Assembly: GCA_900314295.1 (NCBI GenBank)
Contig: OMUU01000010.1
Span: 1 to 40,974, forward strand
Direction of reading: 5' to 3'
Length of the DNA stretch: 40,974 nt
Origin: an uncultured Lachnospiraceae bacterium
GTDB taxonomy: Bacteria > Bacillota > Clostridia > Lachnospirales > Lachnospiraceae
Below the pieces are notes generated by a model that worked only from the letters and a program-made list of their open reading frames with translations, did no database searches and was not told the DNA's origin. The translations under genes and the position numbers were made by a program. Numbering within the stretch: position 1 is the first letter of the stretch; each line of letters starts with the position of its first letter. Positions 1 to 6,832 of the stretch are shown one piece after another.

Positions 1-11
1 TAAAACTTTTA

Positions 12-55
12 ACAGCCAGTAATGCTCAGGCAAAGGTACTGTAAAATCTTAGCCG
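12..55 (-). repeat. Family-1 interspersed repeat, copy 1
   Basis: This 44-bp module, read on the minus strand, begins CGGC, contains ATTTTACAGT and ends ACTGGCTGT. It has the same length and the same ends as the module at 40930-40973. Its first 26 bases match 1564-1589 at 24 of 26 positions. It lies in the non-coding stretch upstream of the SPFH gene promoter. Its function is unknown; a palindromic REP or MITE-like element is the simplest reading. Confidence 0.6.
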
Positions 56-108
56 CTTTCGTGATGAGTGAACAGTAACAAGCCTTTCCGTACGATATCG
101 GTCATGTA

Positions 109-136
109 TTGACATTTTTGCAAAATATGATATCAT
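109..136 (+). promoter_or_regulatory. Promoter of the SPFH gene
   Basis: A consensus -35 box TTGACA (109-114) is followed after 16 bp by TATCAT (131-136) as the -10 box. Transcription would start near 143 and give a leader of about 70 nt before the start codon at 213. The -10 box lies inside a perfect palindrome, so repressor binding there would block RNA polymerase. Confidence 0.65.
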
Positions 137-146
137 AATGATATCA
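128..146. promoter_or_regulatory. Perfect 19-bp palindromic operator candidate
   Basis: TGATATCATAATGATATCA is a perfect inverted repeat with 9-bp arms around one central base. It covers the whole -10 box of the SPFH promoter. Ribbon-helix-helix proteins often repress their own region through short palindromes, and one is encoded two features downstream (1330-1524). That it binds here is inference. Confidence 0.6.
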
Positions 147-161
147 AATAAATATCGTCCT

Positions 162-188
162 CGGGCAGAGATTGCCCGGGAGCCTTTT
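162..188 (+). terminator. Terminator-like hairpin in the SPFH leader
   Basis: CGGGCA (162-167) pairs with TGCCCG (173-178) around a 5-nt loop. The stem can extend by two pairs, one of them a G-T wobble, and TTTTT follows at 184-188. The hairpin sits between the promoter and the ribosome site of the SPFH gene, so it could act as an attenuator. It could instead be a leftover terminator of a gene upstream of the window. Confidence 0.5.
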
Positions 189-212
189 TGAGGGGCGGAA
201 AGGAAGATCGTT

Positions 213-1238
213 ATGGAAGAGAAGCAATTGATGAAGAAGAGCAATGGAATGCCTGTTTTGCTGCTGCTGGTTGCGGCTTATGTGGCGTCTGTCTTTCTGT
301 TTGTGACAGGAATCAATCTGGGAACGGGGGATTCCCCGTTTCTCCCGGCCTTCCTTCCGGCGATCCTGTGGTGGATGCTTGGATGGATCCTCTGCATGGG
401 ATTGAAAGTTGTGAAGCCACAGGAGGCGCTTGTGCTGACGCTTTTCGGCAAGTATATCGGGACAATCAAGACGGATGGATTCTACTATGTAAATCCGTTC
501 TGTTCGGCGGTAAATCCTGCCGCGAAGACAAAGCTGGGTCAGAGCGGTGATGTAAATGAGAACTCTTCAGGGCGCGGACTTCAGCTGTCGCTTTCTTCTC
601 CGAATAAGTCAGAGGAGCCGGTGAACCGGAAGATTTCCCTGAAGGCTATGACACTGAATAACGCGAAGCAGAAGGTCAATGATGTCCTTGGCAATCCGGT
701 CGAGATCGGCGTTGCGGTGATCTGGAGAGTGAATGACACGGCAAAAGCGGTTTTCAATGTGGATAATTATAAGGAATATCTGTCGCTTCAGGTGGATGCG
801 GCGGTGCGTGACATCGTAAAGATTTATCCGTACGATGTGGCGCCGAATATCGATACGACCGGCGACGGACTGGCGGACGACGGAAGTTTGCGCGGTTCTA
901 CAACAATTGTGGCGGACCGGATCCGCGCATTGATTCAGAAAAAGGTGGAGAATGCGGGACTTGTGATTGAGGAGGCGAGAATCACGTATCTGGCGTATGC
1001 GCCTGAAATCGCCGCGGTAATGCTCCAGAGACAGCAGGCTTCCGCAGTAATTGACGCGAGAAAAATGATCGTGGACGGAGCGGTCGGCATGGTTGAAATG
1101 GCTCTGGAACGGCTGAAGGAAAACGGCGTAGTGGATCTTGATGAAGAACGGAAGGCGGCAATGGTTTCAAACCTGCTGGTCGTTCTGTGCGGCAACCATG
1201 ACGCGCAGCCTGTTGTGAATTCGGGAAGCCTGTATTAA
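213..1238 (+). CDS. SPFH/band-7 domain membrane protein
   Basis: This is a membrane-anchored protein of 341 residues. Two hydrophobic segments occupy about residues 11-36 and 43-65. A band-7/SPFH domain follows, recognisable from the [18 protein letters not shown] block (near 68-85) and the later stretches on valine-rich strands, the YPYD motif and the helical [13 protein letters not shown] region near 270-285. SPFH proteins (stomatin, flotillin, prohibitin and HflK/C relatives) oligomerise at membranes and scaffold proteases or lipid domains. The exact partner is not visible here. The ATG at 213 is chosen because AAAGGA lies about 9 bp upstream. A palindromic operator and a leader hairpin precede the gene, a terminator-like stem follows it, and a ribbon-helix-helix gene comes next. 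That arrangement suggests controlled expression as a small module. I am sure of the family; the function is open. Confidence 0.88.
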   Translation: MEEKQLMKKSNGMPVLLLLVAAYVASVFLFVTGINLGTGDSPFLPAFLPAILWWMLGWILCMGLKVVKPQEALVLTLFGKYIGTIKTDGFYYVNPFCSAVNPAAKTKLGQSGDVNENSSGRGLQLSLSSPNKSEEPVNRKISLKAMTLNNAKQKVNDVLGNPVEIGVAVIWRVNDTAKAVFNVDNYKEYLSLQVDAAVRDIVKIYPYDVAPNIDTTGDGLADDGSLRGSTTIVADRIRALIQKKVENAGLVIEEARITYLAYAPEIAAVMLQRQQASAVIDARKMIVDGAVGMVEMALERLKENGVVDLDEERKAAMVSNLLVVLCGNHDAQPVVNSGSLY

Positions 1239-1250
1239 AACGGAAGGATA

Positions 1251-1303
1251 AAACGGCGGCTCTGGCCCTTGGCTCAAGTAGAAATTGGCCGGAGCCGCCG
1301 TTT
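1251..1303 (+). terminator. Strong hairpin between SPFH and RHH genes
   Basis: A 17-bp stem (1251-1267 with 1287-1303), AAACGGCGGCTCTGGCC against its near-perfect complement with one mismatch, encloses a 19-nt loop. Three T residues close the stem and the following tail is T-rich. It lies between the SPFH gene and the small DNA-binding gene, so it may terminate most transcripts or reduce read-through. Confidence 0.7.
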
Positions 1304-1329
1304 CGTTTCCGTCTAGGGGAGGTGAGCTG

Positions 1330-1524
1330 ATGGCGAAGAAGCAGGTGCCGCTTCGTTTGAATGAAAAACTATACGACGCGATCGCAGCCTGGGCGGAGGA
1401 TGATTTTCGTTCGGTAAACGGTCAGATCGAGTATCTTCTGACGGAATGCGTAAAGCAGAGAAAGAAGGACGGGAAGTATGTGTCGGAGCACCTCGACGAA
1501 CCGCCGGAACTGGACATACGCTAA
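1330..1524 (+). CDS. Arc-type ribbon-helix-helix DNA-binding protein
   Basis: This protein of 64 residues has the layout of a ribbon-helix-helix (Arc/MetJ/CopG) DNA-binding domain. A short basic beta strand (KKQVPLRL, residues 3-10) is followed by helix LYDAIAAWAEDD and helix SVNGQIEYLLTECVKQRKK. The C-terminal tail is acidic and proline-containing. Such proteins bind as dimers, with the strand inserted in the major groove of short palindromic operators. The ATG at 1330 has AGGGGAGGTG just upstream; a TTG further upstream (1285) falls inside the terminator stem and is rejected. The gene follows the SPFH gene, and the palindrome on the SPFH promoter is the natural target to test. It could equally be an antitoxin-like regulator without a toxin, since no toxin gene is adjacent. 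Confidence 0.8.
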   Translation: MAKKQVPLRLNEKLYDAIAAWAEDDFRSVNGQIEYLLTECVKQRKKDGKYVSEHLDEPPELDIR

Positions 1525-1563
1525 TCCTGCAGGCATTGTTGGCTGCTCACGCGCGCGCGAAAA

Positions 1564-1630
1564 CGGCAAGGATTTTACAGTACCTTTGCGAGGGGCAACA
1601 GGACTGTAAAATCCTTGCCGTACATAGTTT
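1564..1630. repeat. Family-1 repeat, double-armed palindromic copy
   Basis: A perfect 18-bp inverted repeat (1564-1581 against 1603-1620, arm CGGCAAGGATTTTACAGT) encloses a 21-nt loop. The right half plus its flank (1594-1630, 37 bp) is an exact inverted match to 40920-40956 at the other end of the window. The left half matches the module at 12-55. This copy looks like two half-modules placed back to back. No T tract follows, so it is not a standard terminator. It lies in the gap of about 240 bp between the RHH gene and the LytTR regulator, which otherwise holds no clear feature. Confidence 0.75.
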
Positions 1631-1767
1631 AGGGGGAGCTGTAACAATGTCTGCGAGGGGCAAAAAGTAATGCAAATAAGCAGAAAAAGGGTGTAATATC
1701 ATAATATTGGCGGGTGTATCGACGATGAGAAAAGGATCGCACTTTTGGGTCGGGAGAGATTAGAGAG

Positions 1768-2478
1768 ATGCTTCGAATTGCAATTGTTGAGGATGATGAG
1801 AACTATCGCCGGGAGTTTCGGGCGTATCTGGAACAGTACGGAAAGGAGCATGGTGAGATTTTTTCCATACGGGAGTTTTCGGACGGGGATGGAATTTTGA
1901 ATCCGTACACACCGGATTACGATATTATTCTAATGGATATCGAGATGGCCTTTGTAGACGGGATGACGGCGGCGCAGGAAATCCGCAAATCGGATACGGA
2001 GGTCTGTATCATTTTCATTACGAATATGCCCCAGTACGCGATCAAGGGATATACGGTCGGCGCGCTCGATTATATTCTCAAGCCGGTTTCGTATTACTCC
2101 TTTTCACAGACGATCACACGTGCACTCGGGAGAAGAAAGACGGTTCAGAATAAATATGTCATACTGAATGTAAAGGGTGGAATGCGGCGGATCGCTGTCT
2201 CATCCATCCGGTACATTGAAGTCATGAATCATGACCTTATTTTTCATCTGAGTTCGGAGGAAATTGCGTCAAGAGGCGCGCTGAAGGAGGTGGAAAAGGA
2301 ACTTTCCGGGGAGTTTTTCTTCCAGTGCAACAAGGGATTCCTGATCAATCTGGCGTATGTGGACGGCATTGTCGGGAATGACGTACAGATTGGAGAGGAT
2401 CAGGTGCAGGTGAGCCGGTCGCGGAAGAAACCTCTGATGGAGGCATTGAATCAATACATGGAAGAGACGGGGAGGTGA
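1768..2478 (+). CDS. LytTR-family response regulator
   Basis: This is a cytoplasmic transcription regulator of 236 residues with two domains. A receiver domain covers about residues 1-120, with the acidic pair at E8-D9-D10, phosphoacceptor D57 in ILMDIEM, T85 in FITN and conserved K105 in YILKPV. A LytTR DNA-binding domain covers about 135-232, with IRYIEVMNHDLIFHL and the NKGFLINLAYVDGI strand. This is the AgrA/VirR class, which binds pairs of about 9-bp direct repeats two helical turns apart upstream of weak promoters. The sensor kinase gene follows after 6 bp, so the two form one operon. A fitting two-repeat site lies at 6707-6747 before the glycoside hydrolase operon, making that operon a candidate target. 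The ATG at 1768 has a moderate GGGAGAG site upstream. Confidence 0.92.
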   Translation: MLRIAIVEDDENYRREFRAYLEQYGKEHGEIFSIREFSDGDGILNPYTPDYDIILMDIEMAFVDGMTAAQEIRKSDTEVCIIFITNMPQYAIKGYTVGALDYILKPVSYYSFSQTITRALGRRKTVQNKYVILNVKGGMRRIAVSSIRYIEVMNHDLIFHLSSEEIASRGALKEVEKELSGEFFFQCNKGFLINLAYVDGIVGNDVQIGEDQVQVSRSRKKPLMEALNQYMEETGR

Positions 2479-2484
2479 GCGGAT

Positions 2485-3864
2485 ATGGGTGCATCGGAGC
2501 TTTTGTTTCGTTCCGCTTCCGGAAGTGCATTGCCAGACCTGAAGGATACGCCTGGGATATATTATGCCATAACCTATATGATCGCCTTTATCATCATCAC
2601 CCATTTCCGTCCGGCGAAGAGAAAGGGGTGGAAGAGGATCCTGATTTTTCTCGGTATGGGAGGATTTCTTGCTTTTTACATGACTGTGACGAAAAATCCT
2701 CCGCTTCCGCTGTTTCTTCCGATTGTACTGGGAACGGTTGTGCAGATCTTTCTGGGCTTTCTCTGGCTAACAGAGATGAACTGGAAGAATTGTCTCTTTG
2801 ACACGCTGCGGGCGTTCATGCTGGGAGAATTTGCGGCTTCCCTGGAGTGGCAGCTTTTTTATTTCGGTCTGACCGAATTGAAGCTGGCGCTGAATCCGCT
2901 GACAAATCTGATCTTTATGCTGCCGACGTATGCTCTCGTATTCCTTCCTGCTGCGGCTCTGGAGCGAAAATACGACAGTCGTTCCGGCAGGTATGAGCAG
3001 TTGGAATTGCAGGGACATGCGCTGCTTGGAGAAATTCTGATTATCGGAGCGGTGTATTTTATGAGCGATATCAGTTTTGTGCTTCAGCGGGCGCCTTTTA
3101 CGGCCAGATACACATCGGAAATCCTGCTTCTTCGGACGGTTGTGGATTTTGCGGGTGTGGTCGTGCTTTATTTTTATTCCATTGTGCTGCACCAGGCGCA
3201 GGAGCAGATGGAGCTGCAGACGATGCAGAACATGCTGCAGCTTCAGTATTCCAATTACCAGATCTCGCGGGAGAGCGTGGATCTGGTCAATCAGAAATAT
3301 CATGACCTCAAGCATCAGATTGCGGTCTTGCGGGACGGGATGGATTCCGAGGAAAAGGTTCGATACCTCGACAGGATGGAGGCCGAAATCAAGCTGTATG
3401 AGGCGCAGAACAAGACAGGAAATGAGGTGTTGGACACCATCCTGACGAGCAAGGCCATGGTTTGTCAGAGGTACCACATCGAATTTACAATCGTAGCGGA
3501 TGGTGCCGCCCTGAGCTTCATGTCAATCATGGATATCAGTTCCCTGTTCGGAAATGCTCTGGACAACGCGATTGAGGCATCAAAGCAGATTCCGAATCCG
3601 CAGGAGAGGCTGATTCATCTGACGATAGCAAGGCAGAAGGGCTTTGTGAATATTACCCTGATGAATCGTTTCAGCGGTGAGGTGCGCTTCCGGAACGGCC
3701 TGCCGGCAACGACCAAACAGAACCGTTCCTTTCACGGGTTCGGCGTGAAGAGCATGCGTTCCACGGTAGAGAAATATGGCGGGTCACTGACGGTAAAAGC
3801 GGAGAACGGATGGTTTACACTTCACATCCTCCTTCCGGGCACACAGAGCCGTAAGGAAATCTGA
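2485..3864 (+). CDS. GHKL-type sensor histidine kinase
   Basis: This is a membrane sensor kinase of 459 residues of the AgrC/GHKL class. The first 250 residues or so contain about six or seven hydrophobic segments, followed by a glutamine-rich helical linker. The phosphoacceptor motif HDLKHQ occurs near residues 273-278, with H277 the likely site. A GHKL ATPase domain has its N box in GNALDNAIEASKQ and its G box in HGFGVKSMRSTVEKYGG. No separate ligand-binding domain is seen, so the signal is probably read by the membrane part; what it senses is unknown. The start codon has GGAGGTGAGCGG directly upstream and overlaps the end of the regulator gene region. Kinases of this class usually pair with LytTR regulators, as here. 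A strong terminator follows at 3931. Confidence 0.9.
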   Translation: MGASELLFRSASGSALPDLKDTPGIYYAITYMIAFIIITHFRPAKRKGWKRILIFLGMGGFLAFYMTVTKNPPLPLFLPIVLGTVVQIFLGFLWLTEMNWKNCLFDTLRAFMLGEFAASLEWQLFYFGLTELKLALNPLTNLIFMLPTYALVFLPAAALERKYDSRSGRYEQLELQGHALLGEILIIGAVYFMSDISFVLQRAPFTARYTSEILLLRTVVDFAGVVVLYFYSIVLHQAQEQMELQTMQNMLQLQYSNYQISRESVDLVNQKYHDLKHQIAVLRDGMDSEEKVRYLDRMEAEIKLYEAQNKTGNEVLDTILTSKAMVCQRYHIEFTIVADGAALSFMSIMDISSLFGNALDNAIEASKQIPNPQERLIHLTIARQKGFVNITLMNRFSGEVRFRNGLPATTKQNRSFHGFGVKSMRSTVEKYGGSLTVKAENGWFTLHILLPGTQSRKEI

Positions 3865-3930
3865 TGGTTATATAAAGGAGCGTAGCGGATACCCTTGCCG
3901 GTAATGGCAGCAGATCAGAAAAGAAAAAGC

Positions 3931-3980
3931 AGACAGATGACGCAAAAAAAAGAGCCGTTTGCGTCATTTGTCTTTTTTTA
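3931..3980 (+). terminator. Intrinsic terminator after the two-component operon
   Basis: AGACAGATGACGCAAA (3931-3946) pairs with TTTGCGTCATTTGTCT (3958-3973), giving a 16-bp stem with one mismatch and an 11-nt loop. It is followed by a run of seven T residues, a textbook intrinsic terminator that separates the two-component genes from the GH2 gene. Confidence 0.9.
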
Positions 3981-4030
3981 TTTTGTTTTGTGTTAGGATG
4001 ATACCAGAATTAGGATTCAGGAGGCAGATT

Positions 4031-6583
4031 ATGATTCGATATGATTTTAACGATGACTGGACAGTGAAACATCTTGGAAGTGAGGAGGAAGGGGTAAAAG
4101 TCCGGCTCCCGTATGACGCCATGCTCCGCGAGAAGAGATCCGGAGAAAGCGAGGGGATGCATAATATCGGCTGGTTCGCCGGTGGCGATTATGAATATGT
4201 GCATCGTTTTGAAGCGCCTGCCTCCTTTGAAGGCAAGAAGGTGTTTCTTCTGTTTGAGGGAATCTACAGAAATGCGGAAATCTTTGTGAATGGAAGCCTG
4301 GCCGGGTCGCGCCCGTACGGCTACACACAGATCCGGACAGACATTTCGGCTTTCCTGAATTACGGAGCATCGAATGAGGTGCGGGTGGTGGCGCACAACG
4401 CGGATCAGCCGAACAGCCGCTGGTACAGCGGAAGCGGAATCTATCGCCCGGTCTGGATGTATGTCGGGGATTCCGATTATATCCCGTTGTATGGCTTGAA
4501 GGTCCGCACGCTCTCTGTGTGTGACTATGACGAGGAGCATGTGCGCGGCAACGCGCAGATCGAGGTGCGCGTAGAGACAAGCAGCGCCGGTCCGGTTGCG
4601 CTTCGGATTACGGATTCCGAGGGTAAGGAAGCTGCAAATGCGGAAGGCGAGGCTATTGCGGTTATTTCTGAAGATCGTGAAAATTCCGGCTGTGGCGCAG
4701 AGGCGGAGAAAAAGTCTTCTGCGGACCGGTTCGAGGCAGTTTTTCATCTCTCCATCGAACAGGCACGGCTCTGGAATCCGGGCCGCCCGGAGCTTTACTG
4801 CTGTCACGCGTCATTTGCGGAGGACACCAGTGAGGTGACCTTCGGCATCCGTGAGCTTTCCTGGGACGCGGAGCACGGTATGCAGATGAACGGAAGACGG
4901 CTGCTTCTGAAGGGCTGCTGCATTCATTCCGACAACCAGCTTCTGGGAGCGGAAACCTGGCCGGAGGCAGAAGAGCGGAGAGTGCGGATTCTGATGGAAA
5001 ACGGCTACAATGCCATCCGCAGCGCACACAATCCGGCTTCGGAGTATCTGCTCGAGGCCTGTGACAGGCTCGGAATGCTGATGATGGATGAATATGTGGA
5101 CTGCTGGTATATCCACAAGACGCGCTTCGATTATGCCGGGGAGATGACAAACTGGTACCAGGAAGACCTGCGCGACATGGTGGATAAGGATTACAGCCAT
5201 CCGTCCGTGATTCTGTATTCGACGGGAAACGAGGTGGCGGAGACGGGAGAGAAGAGAGGCATTGCATTGACCCGGGATATGACGGAATATCTGCACCGTC
5301 TGGACAGCTCCCGTCCGGTCACCTGCGGCGTCAACATCTTCTTTAATCTGATGTATGCGATGGGATTTGGCGTGTACAGCGATGAGAAGGCGGCAAAGGA
5401 GGCGGCGGAAGCGGAGAAAGCCGCGAAGCAGGGCAGAGAGCGGAAGAAAAAGAAGACGGTCGGCAGCGAGTTCTACAATCAGATGGCGGGTCTTCTCGGT
5501 GACAAGACGATGAAGCTCGGCGCAACGCTTCACGGCTGCGATGTGAAGACCAGAGATGCCTTTGCCGCGATGGATGTTGCGGGGTATAATTACGGCATCT
5601 ACCGGTATCGTCATGACCTAAAGAAGTATCCGAATCGTCTGATTCTCGGAAGCGAGACCTTCTGCAGCGATGCACATGCCTTTATGGAAATGGCAAAAAA
5701 GAACCCGCGGATCGTCGGTGATTTTGTATGGGCGGGCATGGATTATCTGGGCGAGGCCGGAATCGGCTCCTGGGAATATGAGGATTACGCGCCGAAGGAC
5801 GCGGATCCGGCGGGATGGATTTCCGCGGGAAGCGGCAGGCTGGATCTGACGGGAAAGGCGATCGGCGAGGCCGCCTGGACCAGAGTGGCACTGGAGCAGG
5901 AAGCTGGACCGTTCCTTGCCGTAAAGCCGGTGTATCAGACCGGAAAACATACGCCATCTGCATGGAAAATGTCAGAGGCTGTCGAAAGCTGGTCCTGGAG
6001 AGGCTGTGACGGAAAGAAGGCAGAAGTGGAAGTATACGCCAGAGCGGAGCGGGTAGAGCTTTTCCTAAATGACAGAAAGGTCGGAAGTGCAAGGCTGCAT
6101 GGGAATTGCATAGCCAGATTCAAGGTTCCGTATGAGGATGGAGTGCTTCGGGCCGTTGCCTATAACGGCGACGACAGCCGCATCGGAAGCTGCCGGCTGG
6201 AGAGTGCAAAGGAGGACACGGCTCTTCAGGTAATACCGGAATCCGCCATGGAGCGGATTTCCGGCTGTGAAACGCCGGATTTGACGGGAAAGCAGCTCAC
6301 CGCACAGGCCGGAAAGCTCTGCTATTTCCGCATTCGTTACACCGACGGGGACGGCATCTGGAAGCCGATGGAAAAGCACAGAGTGCATATCGAGGTGGAA
6401 AACGGCGAGCTCCAGGCGCTTGGGAACGCCCGCCCCTACAACCCGGAAGGATATCTGCTGGATACGGTCTCTACGTATTATGGAGAGGCGCTCGCGATTG
6501 TACGGGCCGGCGAGAGCGGAACGCTGAGGCTTACCTGCAGAGACGAAGAGAGAAGCCGAAACCTGGAGATGGCAATCGAGTGA
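4031..6583 (+). CDS. Glycoside hydrolase family 2 enzyme
   Basis: This is a beta-glycosidase of 850 residues. It has the GH2 order of a jelly-roll sugar-binding domain (about 1-150, with RWYSGSGIYRPVWM), an immunoglobulin-like domain (about 155-290), a TIM barrel (about 295-600) and C-terminal beta domains. The likely acid/base is E401 in STGNEVAE and the likely nucleophile is E542 in LILGSETF. Members cleave beta-galactosides, beta-glucuronides or related sugars; the substrate cannot be read from the sequence. There is no signal peptide, so it acts in the cytoplasm. The ATG at 4031 has AGGAGG 6-7 bp upstream. A longer frame that starts at 3959 would begin inside the upstream terminator and is rejected. 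A lysine-rich stretch (RERKKKKTVGS, near residue 475) interrupts the barrel region and is probably a surface loop. The gene stands between terminators as a single unit next to the GH3/GH78 operon. Confidence 0.9.
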   Translation: MIRYDFNDDWTVKHLGSEEEGVKVRLPYDAMLREKRSGESEGMHNIGWFAGGDYEYVHRFEAPASFEGKKVFLLFEGIYRNAEIFVNGSLAGSRPYGYTQIRTDISAFLNYGASNEVRVVAHNADQPNSRWYSGSGIYRPVWMYVGDSDYIPLYGLKVRTLSVCDYDEEHVRGNAQIEVRVETSSAGPVALRITDSEGKEAANAEGEAIAVISEDRENSGCGAEAEKKSSADRFEAVFHLSIEQARLWNPGRPELYCCHASFAEDTSEVTFGIRELSWDAEHGMQMNGRRLLLKGCCIHSDNQLLGAETWPEAEERRVRILMENGYNAIRSAHNPASEYLLEACDRLGMLMMDEYVDCWYIHKTRFDYAGEMTNWYQEDLRDMVDKDYSHPSVILYSTGNEVAETGEKRGIALTRDMTEYLHRLDSSRPVTCGVNIFFNLMYAMGFGVYSDEKAAKEAAEAEKAAKQGRERKKKKTVGSEFYNQMAGLLGDKTMKLGATLHGCDVKTRDAFAAMDVAGYNYGIYRYRHDLKKYPNRLILGSETFCSDAHAFMEMAKKNPRIVGDFVWAGMDYLGEAGIGSWEYEDYAPKDADPAGWISAGSGRLDLTGKAIGEAAWTRVALEQEAGPFLAVKPVYQTGKHTPSAWKMSEAVESWSWRGCDGKKAEVEVYARAERVELFLNDRKVGSARLHGNCIARFKVPYEDGVLRAVAYNGDDSRIGSCRLESAKEDTALQVIPESAMERISGCETPDLTGKQLTAQAGKLCYFRIRYTDGDGIWKPMEKHRVHIEVENGELQALGNARPYNPEGYLLDTVSTYYGEALAIVRAGESGTLRLTCRDEERSRNLEMAIE

Positions 6584-6606
6584 AAGCAGGCGTCGTATGA
6601 TGTTGT

Positions 6607-6645
6607 ACCGCTGCGAGGGTCGACCAGATCGGCCTTCGCAGCGGT
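6607..6645 (+). terminator. Hairpin downstream of the GH2 gene
   Basis: ACCGCTGCGAGGG (6607-6619) pairs with CCTTCGCAGCGGT (6633-6645), a 13-bp stem with one G-T wobble and a 13-nt loop. The following T tract is short (TTTGCGCCTT), so termination may be weak. Confidence 0.55.
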
Positions 6646-6706
6646 TTGCGCCTTAGCGCATCACACGAGGCGTGCAGGACTGTGAATCACAGGTCGGTTA
6701 TATCCG

Positions 6707-6776
6707 TACCGATTATGCTAAAAAATGAACCGTTCGCGCTAAAAAAGGATTTGAGTCCCGTTTCTTCTCTATAATG
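6707..6776 (+). promoter_or_regulatory. LytTR-type activator site and promoter of the hydrolase operon
   Basis: Two 19-bp direct repeats start at 6707 and 6729, exactly 22 bp apart; each has the form nACCGnTnn, then nGCTAAAAAA. The 9-mers ACCGATTAT (6708-6716) and ACCGTTCGC (6730-6738) each agree at 8 of 9 positions with the AgrA/LytTR half-site as I recall it, and the 13-bp gap is also typical. A perfect -10 box TATAAT lies at 6771-6776, while the -35 region (GGATTT, 6748-6753) is poor, as expected for an activator-dependent promoter. The start codon of the GH3 gene lies 57 bp further on. That the LytTR regulator of this window binds here is inference. Confidence 0.6.
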
Positions 6777-6832
6777 AGAAGCATGGAACACAAATCCGCG
6801 CGGACGTTTTTTATGTAAAAGGGAGGTAGAGA

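Noticed and set aside
1695-1708. AT-rich palindrome AATAT-CATA-ATATT upstream of the LytTR regulator
   Set aside because: Arms are only 5 bp of A and T and the sequence differs from the SPFH operator; chance is likely.
3983-4010. Promoter before the GH2 gene (TTGTTT and CAGAAT)
   Set aside because: Boxes match the consensus poorly and overlap the tail of the preceding terminator.
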